Of a stretch of DNA of 64,000 nt, positions 36,581-46,056 are shown in pieces. Position 1 is the first letter of the stretch. Each line of letters opens with the position of its first letter. Source of the stretch: CAVUQH01 sp963774445 (GTDB taxonomy: Bacteria > Myxococcota_A > Polyangia > Haliangiales > Haliangiaceae); contig CAVZFC010000019.1 in assembly GCA_963774445.1 (NCBI GenBank), forward strand, positions 868,001-932,000. The letters are read 5' to 3'. The notes beneath the pieces were generated by a model, which did no database searches, had not been told where the DNA came from, and saw only the letters and a list, made by a program, of their open reading frames with translations. A program made the translations under genes and the position numbers.

Positions 36581-38080
36581 ATGCAAAGGCCCCTCTTGCC
36601 CCTCCTGCTTCTCGCCCCACTCGCCGCGGGCTGTGTCGGTGGATTCGGACCCGACAGCGATCCGTCCGACGAGCCCGCGCTCGCCGACCTGGACGCCCTG
36701 CTCGAGGGGGCGCCGAGCAACGACGAGCTGCCCGAGGACTACAAGGCCGACGCCAACTATCCGAAGCAGTTCACCGAGCTGCTGCAGTACCAGTCTCCGG
36801 TGCGCAACCAGGGTCACCGAGGGGTGTGCTCGATCTTCAGCACGGTGGCGCTGATGGAGCACCTCTACATCAAGGAGGGCAGCCTCACCGATCCCGATTT
36901 CTCCGAACAGTACCTGCAGTGGGCCGTCAAGTTCGAGGTGGGCGCGTTTCCGAACACGTCCGGCTCCAACGCGCGCAGTAACCTGCAAGCGATCAGTCAG
37001 TACGGCATCGTGAGCGAGGACGTGTGGCCCTACGATTCGTACGCGTGGACCAGCGCGAATGACCCCGCGTGCGACGGTGGCGATGCGCAGCCGACCCTCT
37101 GCTACACCAACGGCGAGCCCACCGCGGAGATGAAGGCGGCGCAAAAGTACAAGCTGCCGGCGGGGCGCTACATCAACAGCAGCGCCAACAACATCAAGGG
37201 GCGCATGTTCAGCACCAAGACCGGCGTGGTCGTGGGGCTCACCTTCTTCTACCAGGCGTGGAATCACGGCGCCTCGTCGCTGCCCGTGAACAGCGAGTAC
37301 AAGCGCAAGGGCTATGTCCTGTACCCCAACGAGGAGGACAAGACCAAGTCGCTCGAGAAGCGCGCCGGTCACTCCATCCTGCTCGTGGGCTGGGACGACA
37401 ATCTCGAGGTCCAGACCGTGGACAAGGACGGCAACAAGGTCGTGGATGCCGAGGGCAATCCGGTCATGGAGAAGGGCTTCTTCATCTTCAAGAACAGCTG
37501 GGGCACCTCGGGCTTCGGCACCGACAGCGAGCTTCCCGCCGGCTACGGCTACATCTCCATGCGCTATGTCGCCGAGTACGGCAGCGCCTACACCGCCGGC
37601 CTGCCCACGGTGGAGCGGCCGGAGGAGATCTGCGGCGATCACCAGGACAACGACGGCAACAACCTCACGGACTGCGAGGATCCCGCGTGCGCGGCCGACC
37701 CCACCTGCAGCGCCCCGGCCGACGTTCACACCTACGACAACCCCGACGCGGTCAACATCCCCGACAACGATCCGGTCGGTGCGAGCAGCACGATCACGGT
37801 GGATGACTCCTACGACATCAGCTCGCTGACGGTCAGCGTGGACATCACGCACACGTACATCGGTGACCTGCGCGTGGTCCTCTACCGCGACGGTCAGGCC
37901 GTGACTCTGCACGACCGCACCGGCGGCGGCGCCGACGATCTGCAGAAGTCCTGGGACGTCACCGACTTCGATGGCCAGAACGTGTCGGGCGAGTGGAAGC
38001 TCACCGTCACCGACCTGGCAAACGCCGACGTCGGGCACATCAACGACTTCAAGCTCGAGGTGGGCCGGGTCGCGCCCTAG
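36581..38080 (+). CDS. Papain-like (C1) cysteine protease lipoprotein with P domain
   Basis: 499 residues from ATG 36581; signal LLPLLLLAPLAAGC with lipobox. The C1 peptidase domain spans about 50-340: Gln/Cys in RNQGHRGVCSIFS (Cys83), His264 (KRAGHSILLVGWDD) and Asn305 (FKNSWGTSGFG). A short Cys-containing hinge (EEICGDHQDNDGNNL) is followed by a C-terminal proprotein-convertase P domain at about 390-498 (ITHTYIGDLRVVLYRDG, GEWKLTVTDLANADVGHIND). A papain fold with a P domain on a lipoprotein suggests predatory or extracellular proteolysis. There is no obvious long inhibitory propeptide. Confidence 0.88.
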   Translation: MQRPLLPLLLLAPLAAGCVGGFGPDSDPSDEPALADLDALLEGAPSNDELPEDYKADANYPKQFTELLQYQSPVRNQGHRGVCSIFSTVALMEHLYIKEGSLTDPDFSEQYLQWAVKFEVGAFPNTSGSNARSNLQAISQYGIVSEDVWPYDSYAWTSANDPACDGGDAQPTLCYTNGEPTAEMKAAQKYKLPAGRYINSSANNIKGRMFSTKTGVVVGLTFFYQAWNHGASSLPVNSEYKRKGYVLYPNEEDKTKSLEKRAGHSILLVGWDDNLEVQTVDKDGNKVVDAEGNPVMEKGFFIFKNSWGTSGFGTDSELPAGYGYISMRYVAEYGSAYTAGLPTVERPEEICGDHQDNDGNNLTDCEDPACAADPTCSAPADVHTYDNPDAVNIPDNDPVGASSTITVDDSYDISSLTVSVDITHTYIGDLRVVLYRDGQAVTLHDRTGGGADDLQKSWDVTDFDGQNVSGEWKLTVTDLANADVGHINDFKLEVGRVAP

Positions 38081-38255
38081 TGCCGGAGCCTGGGCTCCAC
38101 TCGATTGCCGGGGAATTTCGGGTGCTCGCCGGGCCTGCGAGCGAACGAATTGCGCCGCGGTAGCGGCCGCGCGCAACGCCCGCGCTGGTCGCGAACCCGG
38201 CGCATCGGCGCAGGCCGGGTTTCGCCGTGGCCCGGTTGCTGCACGATCTCAGCGC

Positions 38256-39090
38256 ATGCGGGCTCCTGATCCGATCGGCAACTACTCCGTAATCACCCCG
38301 TCACTCGACCGGCAGCTGGCGATGGACGCGTTCGCCGCCCTACCCCAGGGGCATCCGATGGTGGGGTTGCTCGAGCTCGACGTGACCGCCGCGGTGGCCG
38401 CAATCGATCGCCTCCGCCGCCGCGGCGAGCAGGTGTCGCTGTTCGCGTTCGCGGTGCGCTCGATCGCGGTCGCGATCGCCGAGCATCCCCAGCTCAACCT
38501 GGTGCGCCACGGCAAGCGCCTGGTGCAGTTCGACGACGTCAACGTCAGCATCCCGATCGAGGTCAACACCGGCCACGGCTCTTTTCCCCGCCAGGTCTGC
38601 ATCCGCCGCGCCCAGGACAAGAGCGTGGCGGCGATCTACGCCGAGCTCCGCGCCGCGCGCGAGCGCCACCAGCACGCGGGCGAGACCAGCGACGAGGATC
38701 GCTGGGCGCGAAGGACCATGCGCGCGGTGCGCTGGCTGCCGCGTTCCGTGCGGGTTTGGATCGCCCGCTGGCTGATGGCCGACGGCCTGCGCATCAAGCG
38801 CCGCGCCGGCACCACCCTGGTAACCAGCGTCGGTAAGTTCGCCGCCATTCCCGGATTCGGGTTCACCTGCTCGACCGGACCGCGGGCCGCCGTGTTCGCG
38901 ATCGGCGGCGCGGTTGAACAAACCGTGGGTGGACGGCGGCCAGGTGGTCGTTCGATCGATTCTGCCGGTGTCGGTCATCGTCGATCACGACCTGGTCGAC
39001 GGCGCTCCGGTGGCGCGGTTTGCCAGTCGCCTGCGCGCGTTGATCGAGGGGGCCGACGGCCTCGCGCTGGCTGACGAGATCGCCGCCTGA
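38256..39090 (+). pseudogene. 2-oxoacid dehydrogenase acyltransferase-like protein, frameshifted
   Basis: Catalytic-domain-only relative of E2 acyltransferases, starting at ATG 38256 (RAPDPIGNYSVITPSLDRQ). Conserved: VSLFAFAVRSIAVAI, DDVNVSIPIEVN, GTTLVTSVGKFA. After FAIGGAVE (38918) the family sequence continues one base over as KPWVDGGQVVVRSILPVSV and VIVDHDLVDGAPVARF, the CAT/E2 active-site motif (DHxxxDG), to the TGA at 39088-39090. There is an extra base in the CAAACC run near 38919. No lipoyl or peripheral-subunit-binding domain, so it is a stand-alone acyltransferase. It overlaps the convergent desaturase by about 105 bp. Confidence 0.8.
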
Positions 39091-40130
39091 CGTCTGTCGC
39101 CGAGCGGGTCGGCGATCGGGTGGCGGCGAGTGGCGCGCGCGGGGCCGGGCAGGGACAGCCGGGCGATCCGCCTGGCCACGCTGCCCAGCTGGCGGGCAAA
39201 CGAGCCGGTGCAGTAGGACTGGCCGTAGCGGGCGCAGATCTCGCGAACCTTTGGCGCCATCTCGGGATAGCGCGACGCGGGGATGTCGGGGAACAGGTGG
39301 TGCTCGATCTGGTGGCTCAGGTGGCCGGTCATGATGTGGAACCAGCGGCCGCCCTCGATGTTGGCCGAGCCGTTGAGCTGGCGCAGGTACCACTGGCTGC
39401 GGCTCTCGGACTCGGTCTCGCGCGGGTCGTAGACGGTGACGCCCTCGGGGAAGTGGCCGCAGAAGATGACGGCGAAGGTCCACAGGTTGCGCGCGCTGTT
39501 GGCCACCAGGTTGCCCAGCGCGACCCGCGGCGCGTTGGCCAGCGCCAGGGCGGGGAAGAAGCCGTAGTCCTTGAACAGCTGCCAGGCGGCCTTGCGCAGG
39601 AACGGACGGGCGCGGCGCGCGAGCTGTCGGGGGGGCTGTTTGCCGGAGACGATCTCGTCCAGGCGCAGGTCGTGGAGGCCGACGCCCCACTGGAAGAACA
39701 GCGCCAGGGCCGCGGCCGCGATCGGTTGGGGCAGGTGGAACGGCTTCCACGGCTGCTCGGGGGTCACGCGCAGCAGCATGTAGCCGATGTCGCGATCTTT
39801 GCCCAGCACGTTGGTGAAGGTGTGGTGCTCGAAGTTGTGCGAGTGCCGCCAGTCGTCGCCGGTACAGACGATGTCCCACTCGTAGCGCTTCGACGCCAGC
39901 TCGGGATCGCCGGTCCAGTCGTATTGGCCGTGCATCACGTTGTGGCCGATCTCCATGTTCTCGAGGATCTTCGACAACGCCAGGGCGCTGGTGCCCAGGA
40001 CGAAGCTGAGCGGTCCGATGCCGACGTGCAGCAGCACGCGGCCGGCGGCCTCGCTGCGGTGGGCGGCGCGAACGATCCGGCGAATGTGGGCGACGTCGCG
40101 CTCACCCAGATCGTAATTGGGCGTCAGAGC
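38985..40130 (-). CDS. Membrane fatty-acid desaturase, 5' end lost
   Basis: Membrane di-iron desaturase. All three His boxes are present: HNVMHGQYD, HSHNFEHHTF and HQIEHHLFP, with hydrophobic helices between them. Family sequence begins abruptly at TPNYDLGERDVAHIRRI (about 40127). Upstream the frame runs back to 40313 but only through the opposite-frame shadow of the ATPase gene, so the natural N-terminus and start codon are missing. The last 40 residues are low-complexity and overlap the acyltransferase. Possibly non-functional; otherwise it would desaturate membrane acyl chains. Confidence 0.85.
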   Translation of the reverse strand, partial: ALTPNYDLGERDVAHIRRIVRAAHRSEAAGRVLLHVGIGPLSFVLGTSALALSKILENMEIGHNVMHGQYDWTGDPELASKRYEWDIVCTGDDWRHSHNFEHHTFTNVLGKDRDIGYMLLRVTPEQPWKPFHLPQPIAAAALALFFQWGVGLHDLRLDEIVSGKQPPRQLARRARPFLRKAAWQLFKDYGFFPALALANAPRVALGNLVANSARNLWTFAVIFCGHFPEGVTVYDPRETESESRSQWYLRQLNGSANIEGGRWFHIMTGHLSHQIEHHLFPDIPASRYPEMAPKVREICARYGQSYCTGSFARQLGSVARRIARLSLPGPARATRRHPIADPLGDRRQAAISSASARPSAPSINARRRLANRATGAPSTRS

Positions 40131-41005
40131 TGCAGCTCGCGCACCGGTGTGCTCAGAGCGTCGCGTAGCCTCGATACTTCGATGCCGACGAATGCGGTCG
40201 GGCGAGCGCTCGCACCGAGCACGTCGTCGAGCTCGGTCCACGAGGCGTTGGCACCAATTTGGGTCGCATTCAGGATCGATAGCGCGGATGACAGAACGGT
40301 CTCGCGGGCCCACGCATGTAGTAGATCTGCTCCTCCATCGACCAATAGCGCTGATAGATCTACGAGTAGGGCGGAGTGCTTCCTCGAAGCCGCGGTCGCA
40401 GCGATCAGGGAAGCCACTTTGGAGATGGGGCCCGGCACGCAGACCAGCTCGAAGCGATCGAAGACAGCCTTGGCCAGTGCCTCTGATGGAGGCGAGCTCT
40501 CGTCAGACGCGGTCTCCAACCGTCGGCTGCAATGATGCAGCCGGCGCGCGAGGCCCTCGTGGCCGCACAGCCCTTCGAGAACGCGTTCCGGACACCTCAC
40601 CTGCCTCTGTGGCCAGGGAATGGACTCATCATCGGGTTCGACCTCGATGAGCCCGAAACGCCGCAGCCTGCCCCACCGGCTAAGCCGGTCCTCGACGAAT
40701 CTGTGGCCGAACGGCAGCATCGCGACCAGCTCGCCGATGCGAATTCGCTCGGCGGCCGAGCGGAGACCCAGGACGTGAGTCGCGGCCGGATTGAGATCCG
40801 GTGAAGCCGCCACTATCAGGATCTCCAGGTCTCGGTCGTCGAGGCGGGCGTTGTCGCGAAGGCGCGCCAGCGGCCCGGTTGGCTTCAACGGAACGCTCGT
40901 CAACGCGGCGTAAGACGGCAGTCCGTCCGTCGTTCGGATGGTGGCGATCCGCCGCAACACGTCTTCCAGGAGCTGTAACGTGCCCGCACGGTCAGCCGCG
41001 CTCAC
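40124..41005 (-). CDS. eCIS-type ATPase, N-terminal part only (3' truncated)
   Basis: 293 residues from GTG 41005, one base after the DUF4157 gene's stop, so co-translated. The sequence (LEDVLRRIATIRTTDG, DNARLDDRDLEILIVAASPDLNP, YGL-type winged-helix stretch FVEDRLSRWGRLRRFGLIEVE) resembles the N-terminal winged-helix region placed before the AAA+ domain in contractile-injection-system ATPases. There is no Walker A or B motif, and the frame ends exactly where desaturase sequence begins. The AAA+ half has probably been deleted. Family assignment is moderate. Confidence 0.55.
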   Translation of the reverse strand: MSAADRAGTLQLLEDVLRRIATIRTTDGLPSYAALTSVPLKPTGPLARLRDNARLDDRDLEILIVAASPDLNPAATHVLGLRSAAERIRIGELVAMLPFGHRFVEDRLSRWGRLRRFGLIEVEPDDESIPWPQRQVRCPERVLEGLCGHEGLARRLHHCSRRLETASDESSPPSEALAKAVFDRFELVCVPGPISKVASLIAATAASRKHSALLVDLSALLVDGGADLLHAWARETVLSSALSILNATQIGANASWTELDDVLGASARPTAFVGIEVSRLRDALSTPVRELQL

Positions 41006-41006
41006 G

Positions 41007-43001
41007 TCAGCCTCCCTCGCGGTTTCCGCGGAGGGTTTGCATCACCTGGCGAAGGCTCGAGAGGCGCGCGTTCCAATCGATGTACTCGAACGCAAACATC
41101 ACATGGTAGCCAAGCAGCTGTCCGTATCGAAGCTGGAATTGCGCAACGTGTGGCAGTGAGTGATAGACCGCAATGCCGTATCCACGTCCCGAGGCCGAGC
41201 TGTAGGTGGGCGGATTCGACGCGTCGAGGCCGTTGTGCAGGGTGGCCACGAGGGTCTCTACGATTGGGATGGCGGCGATCGCGCCGCGAATGCGGTTGCT
41301 GGTCTCCCCGTGCGTGCCCGAATGGCGGGCGGCCGCCTGTCCCAACTGGTCGTAGGCTTCACGACGTGTGGTGAGCGCGGCTCTCAGCGCGTCGCGTGAG
41401 GAAGCGAACTGTGAGTAGGCGGTTTCGAGCTGTTGATGTGCCCGGTGAATGCGCAAGCGGTGGTCTTCGGAGACGTGACGGCGCACGTTGCTCACCGCGG
41501 CGGCGACTCGAGCCTTCGCGGCGGTAAGCTGTCCGTCGTAGGCGACATCGATGATGCGGCTCGCGACCACTTCGCCGATTTCGGCGACGCCTTCGGCCGG
41601 GTTCTCCTCCATCTTGGCGACGCCGACGATGAGTGATTTCAGATCGCGAACCGCCTCCTTCGCCGCGTTCTTTGCCTCTTCGGCCTCGTGAAGCTCGGTA
41701 CGGGCGTCGTCGGCTTCGTTTCGCGCGTTGGAGGTCTCACGTGCATTGAGCTCGATCTCGATCGATAATTGACCGGTGGTGATCGCCGAAGCCTTCGCGC
41801 GAACGTCGTGGAGCGCAGACTCCACGCGCGCATCGGCGGCCTCCGCCGCACGCCGCTGCGTGGTGACTGGTCCCGCCGCCCGGCGCAGACCGCGTTCACC
41901 GCCGCGGCCGAGGTTGGCCTCGCCGGCGCTGTTGAACATCTGGCCCACGGTTACTGGATTCTCCCGGCGGTGACCGGACTCACCTGCGCTGCCGGCTGGC
42001 TGCGCATTGGCCGCCGATGACATGTTTCCGTGATCGGGGACGCGGATGTCGTAGACTCGGTCGAGCACTTGGCGGTTCTGCTCGGTGGTCAAGTTGAACT
42101 GCTGTACGTGCGGGCGCATGGCGTTCCATGTGGCGCCGAGTTGGGCGACCGTGGAGGTCCAGGCCTGCCAGAAACGCTCGCGTTCGGCGTCCTCCAGGCC
42201 GGACATGTCGAAGTCTGGCTGGGCCTGTTGATGATGGTTGGGATGGCACCGCTCTGGAGCGGCCCACGGATTGCTCTCCTGCTGAGGGGCCGCCGGCATG
42301 TGCGACCTGATTTGTACGCCGTACTCCGGCGGATCATCGGGCGCCTGCTGGGCGGGGAGGGACGACCAGTTGCGCTCCTGAATGTCAGGCGCGCTCGAAA
42401 AGGTCATCGAAGGCAGGTTGGTCGGCCAGCTATCGTCATCACGCTGGATCAGCGGACCGTTGCCTGTCGATGCCGACCGGATCGGTACTCGCTGTCCCTG
42501 GCCTCGGATGAATGCCTGGGCAAACGTCTCTGCCTCGACCTCGGACGCATCGCCGCGCGTGCTCACCTCTGGCCGAGCTTGAATGTCAGCGGCGCCGCGG
42601 GATTGCTGAACCGTATGCGCGACCTCGTGGGCAATGAGCCGCTGTCCCAGCGCTGTGTCCGGCTGATACCGCCCCGGAGCGAAGTAGATGTCTTGTTGGT
42701 GGGTAAAGGCGCTGGCCTGCATCGCCCGCGCAGCCTGACCTGCGTCGGCATCGGTGTGGATGCGCACGCCGCCGAGGTCAGCGCCGAGCGCGTCGCCCAA
42801 GCGCGCCTGCAATCGGCCGGGCAGTTGGCTTCCGGCGCCGTTCTGGGAGCGCGTGCTGCGCGGCCCGGGCATGATGCGCATCGATGTTGGGACTTTTCCC
42901 GGCGTGGGGCCCGGTGGTCTGTATTCCTCTTCTCGCCAAACATCGTCGATCCCGAACTCGAATCCCTCCGGCCTACCAATCTTTCCCATGTCGGCTCCCA
43001 T
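41007..43001 (-). CDS. DUF4157 (eCIS-associated) protein with coiled-coil C-terminus
   Basis: 664 residues from ATG 43001; the ATG at 42989 has a better GGGAG site. DUF4157 spans about 61-133 (LQARLGDALGADLGGVRIH, AFTHQQDIYFAPGRY) with the metallopeptidase-like motif HEVAH at 125-129. This domain is a known hallmark of cargo of extracellular contractile injection systems. Residues 180-350 are Gln/Pro-rich; 375-560 are long charged helices (ETSNARNEADDARTELHEA), and the last 100 residues form a globular end of unknown function. It heads a two-gene minus-strand unit with the truncated ATPase. Likely an effector or its loading domain; toxin activity not recognised. Confidence 0.8.
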   Translation of the reverse strand: MGADMGKIGRPEGFEFGIDDVWREEEYRPPGPTPGKVPTSMRIMPGPRSTRSQNGAGSQLPGRLQARLGDALGADLGGVRIHTDADAGQAARAMQASAFTHQQDIYFAPGRYQPDTALGQRLIAHEVAHTVQQSRGAADIQARPEVSTRGDASEVEAETFAQAFIRGQGQRVPIRSASTGNGPLIQRDDDSWPTNLPSMTFSSAPDIQERNWSSLPAQQAPDDPPEYGVQIRSHMPAAPQQESNPWAAPERCHPNHHQQAQPDFDMSGLEDAERERFWQAWTSTVAQLGATWNAMRPHVQQFNLTTEQNRQVLDRVYDIRVPDHGNMSSAANAQPAGSAGESGHRRENPVTVGQMFNSAGEANLGRGGERGLRRAAGPVTTQRRAAEAADARVESALHDVRAKASAITTGQLSIEIELNARETSNARNEADDARTELHEAEEAKNAAKEAVRDLKSLIVGVAKMEENPAEGVAEIGEVVASRIIDVAYDGQLTAAKARVAAAVSNVRRHVSEDHRLRIHRAHQQLETAYSQFASSRDALRAALTTRREAYDQLGQAAARHSGTHGETSNRIRGAIAAIPIVETLVATLHNGLDASNPPTYSSASGRGYGIAVYHSLPHVAQFQLRYGQLLGYHVMFAFEYIDWNARLSSLRQVMQTLRGNREGG

Positions 43002-43200
43002 CGCTTTGCGTCGGCTCGTGTCGCCATCCTGGCGGAATTGCCTGAATCGAGCCGGCGCGTCGTCTGTGCCATGCTACTTCAGTTGGCCCGCCGGCATTCC
43101 CTTCACGAGTCCAGCCCTGTGACGCTGCACACACGCGAGCTGCGCGATCGCGATCGGTGTTAGCCTCGGTGCGCCATGCTCACGCCGCTGGAACAACGAG

Positions 43201-43884
43201 TTGAACGCCGTGGAAAAGCAGCTAGAGGGCCTGCGTGTTCGCCTCGGCCGCACCAAGATCGTCGCCGTGGTCGCAGTGGTTGCCGCGGTCGTGCTGGCTG
43301 TGGTTCTGGCGTTTACGCTGTTTCGGCCGCGCTCTCGACTCGTGCTCGAGCGCGGGACGCGGCGCGTCGAGCTGTCTCCGGATGGTCTGGATCTTCGCGA
43401 CGGCAAGCGCACACTTGCACACCTCGGACTCGCAGGCGCCAGGCCTGGGCAGTCCGACACCGCGGAGCTCACGCTGAGCGACGAGCGAGGCGTTGCCCGC
43501 ATCCGTCTGGGTTACACGGAGCCGAAGCGAACGCCGTCGCTCGATCTCAATGGCACCGATGACACCCTTTCGAGCGTCAGCCCCGAGGCGGTGACCGTCG
43601 GCGTGGGGGAGAAGATGACCATCGTGGGCGCGGACGGACTGGTCGCCCAGTACGGCAAACAGCGGGTGGCCGTCGGTGTCCAGACCGGCGAGCCGTCGGT
43701 CCGGCTGTTCGCGACTCAAACCACAGCGCCCGCCGTGCGCCTGGGAACGGGCGGGCTCCTGGTCGTGGGCTATCGTCATCGGCTGCTGCTCGATGTCGGC
43801 GACGATGGGGCGGCGCTGGTCGTGGAAGATCGACAGCACGATCAACGCAGGCGCTTCGGTCTGCCCGCGGAATCTGGGCACTGA
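43201..43884 (+). CDS. Single-pass membrane protein, unknown
   Basis: About 227 residues from TTG 43201 (GTG 43210 also possible; no good ribosome site for either). One TM helix at about 20-42 (IVAVVAVVAAVVLAVVLAF) is followed by an outward, beta-rich domain with repeating short strands (RLVLERGTRRVELSPDGLD, VTVGVGEKMTIVGADGLVA, PAVRLGTGGLLVVGY), which looks like a small beta-helix or repeat sandwich. No known family. It precedes a lipoprotein gene by about 80 bp and may form an operon with it. Confidence 0.6.
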   Translation: MNAVEKQLEGLRVRLGRTKIVAVVAVVAAVVLAVVLAFTLFRPRSRLVLERGTRRVELSPDGLDLRDGKRTLAHLGLAGARPGQSDTAELTLSDERGVARIRLGYTEPKRTPSLDLNGTDDTLSSVSPEAVTVGVGEKMTIVGADGLVAQYGKQRVAVGVQTGEPSVRLFATQTTAPAVRLGTGGLLVVGYRHRLLLDVGDDGAALVVEDRQHDQRRRFGLPAESGH

Positions 43885-43966
43885 GACGAGAGATGGCTCG
43901 GGAGTCCGAAGACCGCAGAGCGTTGCCGTTCCGAGCTCGTCGCCGCAGGCTCAGAAGGGCCGTTTC

Positions 43967-44575
43967 GTGACGATTCGACAACTAGACGCGGCCACTGCCC
44001 GGGTGCTTGTGCTCTCGCTGTTGGCTGCTACTGGCTGTGGTCAGGTGCCGGCGACGAAGGGCGCATCCGAGTCGGCGAAGCGCGGCGTCGAGGCGAGCGG
44101 CGAACGGGCGGAGGGCGAACAGACCGCGCCGATCGTCGCGTTGATGGAGCTGACGCTCACGCAGGAGGGGCGTCCGATCGCGCGGCTGCATGCGGATGGC
44201 CACACCGAAGGGACGGAGCCAGATAGCAGCGGCAAGCCGGCGTACTTCGTGCCCGGACCTACGCTTCGCGCCGACGGAACGATCACGCTGAAGGGCGGGT
44301 TTGCCGCCAGGGTCGAGCGCGATGGGAAGATCTACGTCGTGGCTCCAGCGAGCCAGGGCGGAGGCGAGCATCTGTTCGGGCGCATCTCGGGCAGTGAATT
44401 GAAGTTTGCGAGCTCGGACCAGCCTTGGGTCGTTCGCATCGAGGGCGACACGCTTCGATTCAACGGTCCAGGGTTCCCCAACCGGATCGAAGGCGTGGTC
44501 AACGACCGGGTGCGCCACACGGTGCTGGTCATGACGGCGGCCTTTTTCCTCGACATGTCGCTCGCGCCCCACTGA
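43967..44575 (+). CDS. Hypothetical lipoprotein
   Basis: 202 residues from GTG 43967 with GAAGGG seven bases upstream; the frame is open farther up but only as a shadow of the previous gene. Signal VLVLSLLAATGC with lipobox. A Glu/Ala-rich spacer is followed by a beta-rich domain (LHADGHTEGTEPDSSG, LRADGTITLKGGFAARVER, FGRISGSELKFAS). Similar strand spacing to the preceding membrane protein suggests they share a fold or partner. Function unknown. Confidence 0.65.
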   Translation: MTIRQLDAATARVLVLSLLAATGCGQVPATKGASESAKRGVEASGERAEGEQTAPIVALMELTLTQEGRPIARLHADGHTEGTEPDSSGKPAYFVPGPTLRADGTITLKGGFAARVERDGKIYVVAPASQGGGEHLFGRISGSELKFASSDQPWVVRIEGDTLRFNGPGFPNRIEGVVNDRVRHTVLVMTAAFFLDMSLAPH

Positions 44576-44739
44576 CCGTTGGAAATCCCGTGGGTTGGCC
44601 GCGCGCGGGCCAGAAATCTGCCCCTCCGTTGCGCGTTGTTCGGCGGCGTGTGACGAACGTAGATGGCGCCCGATCGTCTCCAGCCAGCTTGTAGCCCCCA
44701 AGTTAGACGATCGGTGCGCCGCTTCTTTTTCGAGCGCCG

Positions 44740-44775
44740 AAACGAAAACGGGGCGCCAGCTCGTGCCGGCGCCCC
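44740..44775 (-). terminator. Intrinsic terminator downstream of ahcY
   Basis: Read on the minus strand: GGGGCGCCGGC (44775-44765), a four-base loop, GCTGGCGCCCC (44760-44750), then GTTTTCGTTT (44749-44740). Ten of eleven stem positions pair. It lies 28 bp after the ahcY stop. The rest of 44576-44802 holds nothing recognisable. Confidence 0.85.
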
Positions 44776-44802
44776 GCGGTTCGAATCGAACGGTGTCGTC
44801 GA

Positions 44803-46056
44803 TCAGGTGCCCGAGGAGTAGTCGCTGAGGTAGGCGACCTGCTCTTCGGTGAGCTCGTCGATGGCCATGCCCATGGTCTTGAGCTTGAGCTGGGCCAGCT
44901 CCTGGTCGAGCTCCGCGGGCAGCTCGTAGACGGTCTTGTCCAGGTTCTTGCCCTCTTTGGCCAGGCGGCACAGGGCGAGGTACTGGTTGGCGAACGACAT
45001 GTCCATGACCTCGCTGGGGTGGCCTTCGGCGGCGGCGAGGTTGATCAGGCGACCCTGGCCGAGCACGTAGATGCGGCGGCCGTCCTTGAGGGTGTACTCC
45101 TCGTTGCTGGGGCGCATCTGCCGCTTGCCCTTGGCCCGGGCTTCGAGCTGCTCGAGGTTGATTTCGCAGTCGTAGTGGCCGGTGTTGCAGACCAGGGCGC
45201 CGTCCTTCATCGAGTCGAAGTGGCGGTCGCGGATGACGTCCTTCATGCCGGTGGCGGTGATGAAGATGTCACCGACCTTGGCCGCCTCGTCCATGGTCAT
45301 CACCCGGTGGCCTTCGAGGACGGCCTTGAGCGCCTGGGTCGCCTTGACCTCGGTGACGATGACGTTGCAGCCCATGCCGGCGGCGCGCATGGCGACGCCG
45401 CGGCCGCAGTGGCCGAAGCCGGCGACGACCATGGTCTTGCCGGCGAGCAGCACGCTGGAGGCGCGCAGGATGCCGTCGAGCGACGACTGGCCGGTGCCGT
45501 AGACGTTGTCGAAGTCCCACTTGGTCTCGCTGTCGTTGACGGCGAAGACCGGGTACTTGAGCTTGCCGTCGGCGGCCATGGCGCGCAGGCGGTGGACCCC
45601 GGTGGTGGTCTCTTCGGTGCCGCCGATGATCGTGCTGCAGAGCTTCTCGTACTTGTTGTGCACGGTGAAGATCAGGTCGGCGCCATCATCGAGCGTGAGC
45701 GTCGGCTCGAAGTCCAGGGTGCGGTCGATGCACCAGTAGAACTCCTCGGTCGACAGCCCGTGCCAGGCGTAGATCGAGATGCCCTCGGCGGCCAGCGCCG
45801 CGGCGACCTCGTCATTGGTCGACAGCGGGTTGCAGCCCGACCACGACACTTCGGCCCCGGCGGCGACCAGGGTGCGCACCAGCACGGCGGTCTCCTTGGT
45901 CACGTGCAGACAGCCGGCGATCTTCATCCCCTTGAGTGGCTGCTCGGCCTTGCCCTTCTCGCGAAGCGCCATGAGAACCGGCATGCGCGACTCGGCCCAC
46001 TCGATGCGAAGCCGGCCCGCGTCTGCCAGCTTGAGGTCCGCTACTTTGTGATTCAC
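44803..46056 (-). CDS. ahcY: Adenosylhomocysteinase
   Basis: 417 residues from GTG 46056 with an AGGAGA site. Hydrolyses S-adenosylhomocysteine to adenosine and homocysteine with tightly bound NAD. Landmarks: LHVTKETAVLVRTL, NDSETKWDFDNVYGTGQSSLDGI, the Rossmann loop VVAGFGHCGRGVAMR and CNTGHYDCEINLEQLE, and the NAD-contacting C-terminus. The short form lacks the extra insert of some bacterial enzymes. Completes the SAM cycle with metK (23.8 kb). A good sigma-70 promoter lies 50 bp upstream, and a terminator follows. Confidence 0.96.
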   Translation of the reverse strand: MNHKVADLKLADAGRLRIEWAESRMPVLMALREKGKAEQPLKGMKIAGCLHVTKETAVLVRTLVAAGAEVSWSGCNPLSTNDEVAAALAAEGISIYAWHGLSTEEFYWCIDRTLDFEPTLTLDDGADLIFTVHNKYEKLCSTIIGGTEETTTGVHRLRAMAADGKLKYPVFAVNDSETKWDFDNVYGTGQSSLDGILRASSVLLAGKTMVVAGFGHCGRGVAMRAAGMGCNVIVTEVKATQALKAVLEGHRVMTMDEAAKVGDIFITATGMKDVIRDRHFDSMKDGALVCNTGHYDCEINLEQLEARAKGKRQMRPSNEEYTLKDGRRIYVLGQGRLINLAAAEGHPSEVMDMSFANQYLALCRLAKEGKNLDKTVYELPAELDQELAQLKLKTMGMAIDELTEEQVAYLSDYSSGT

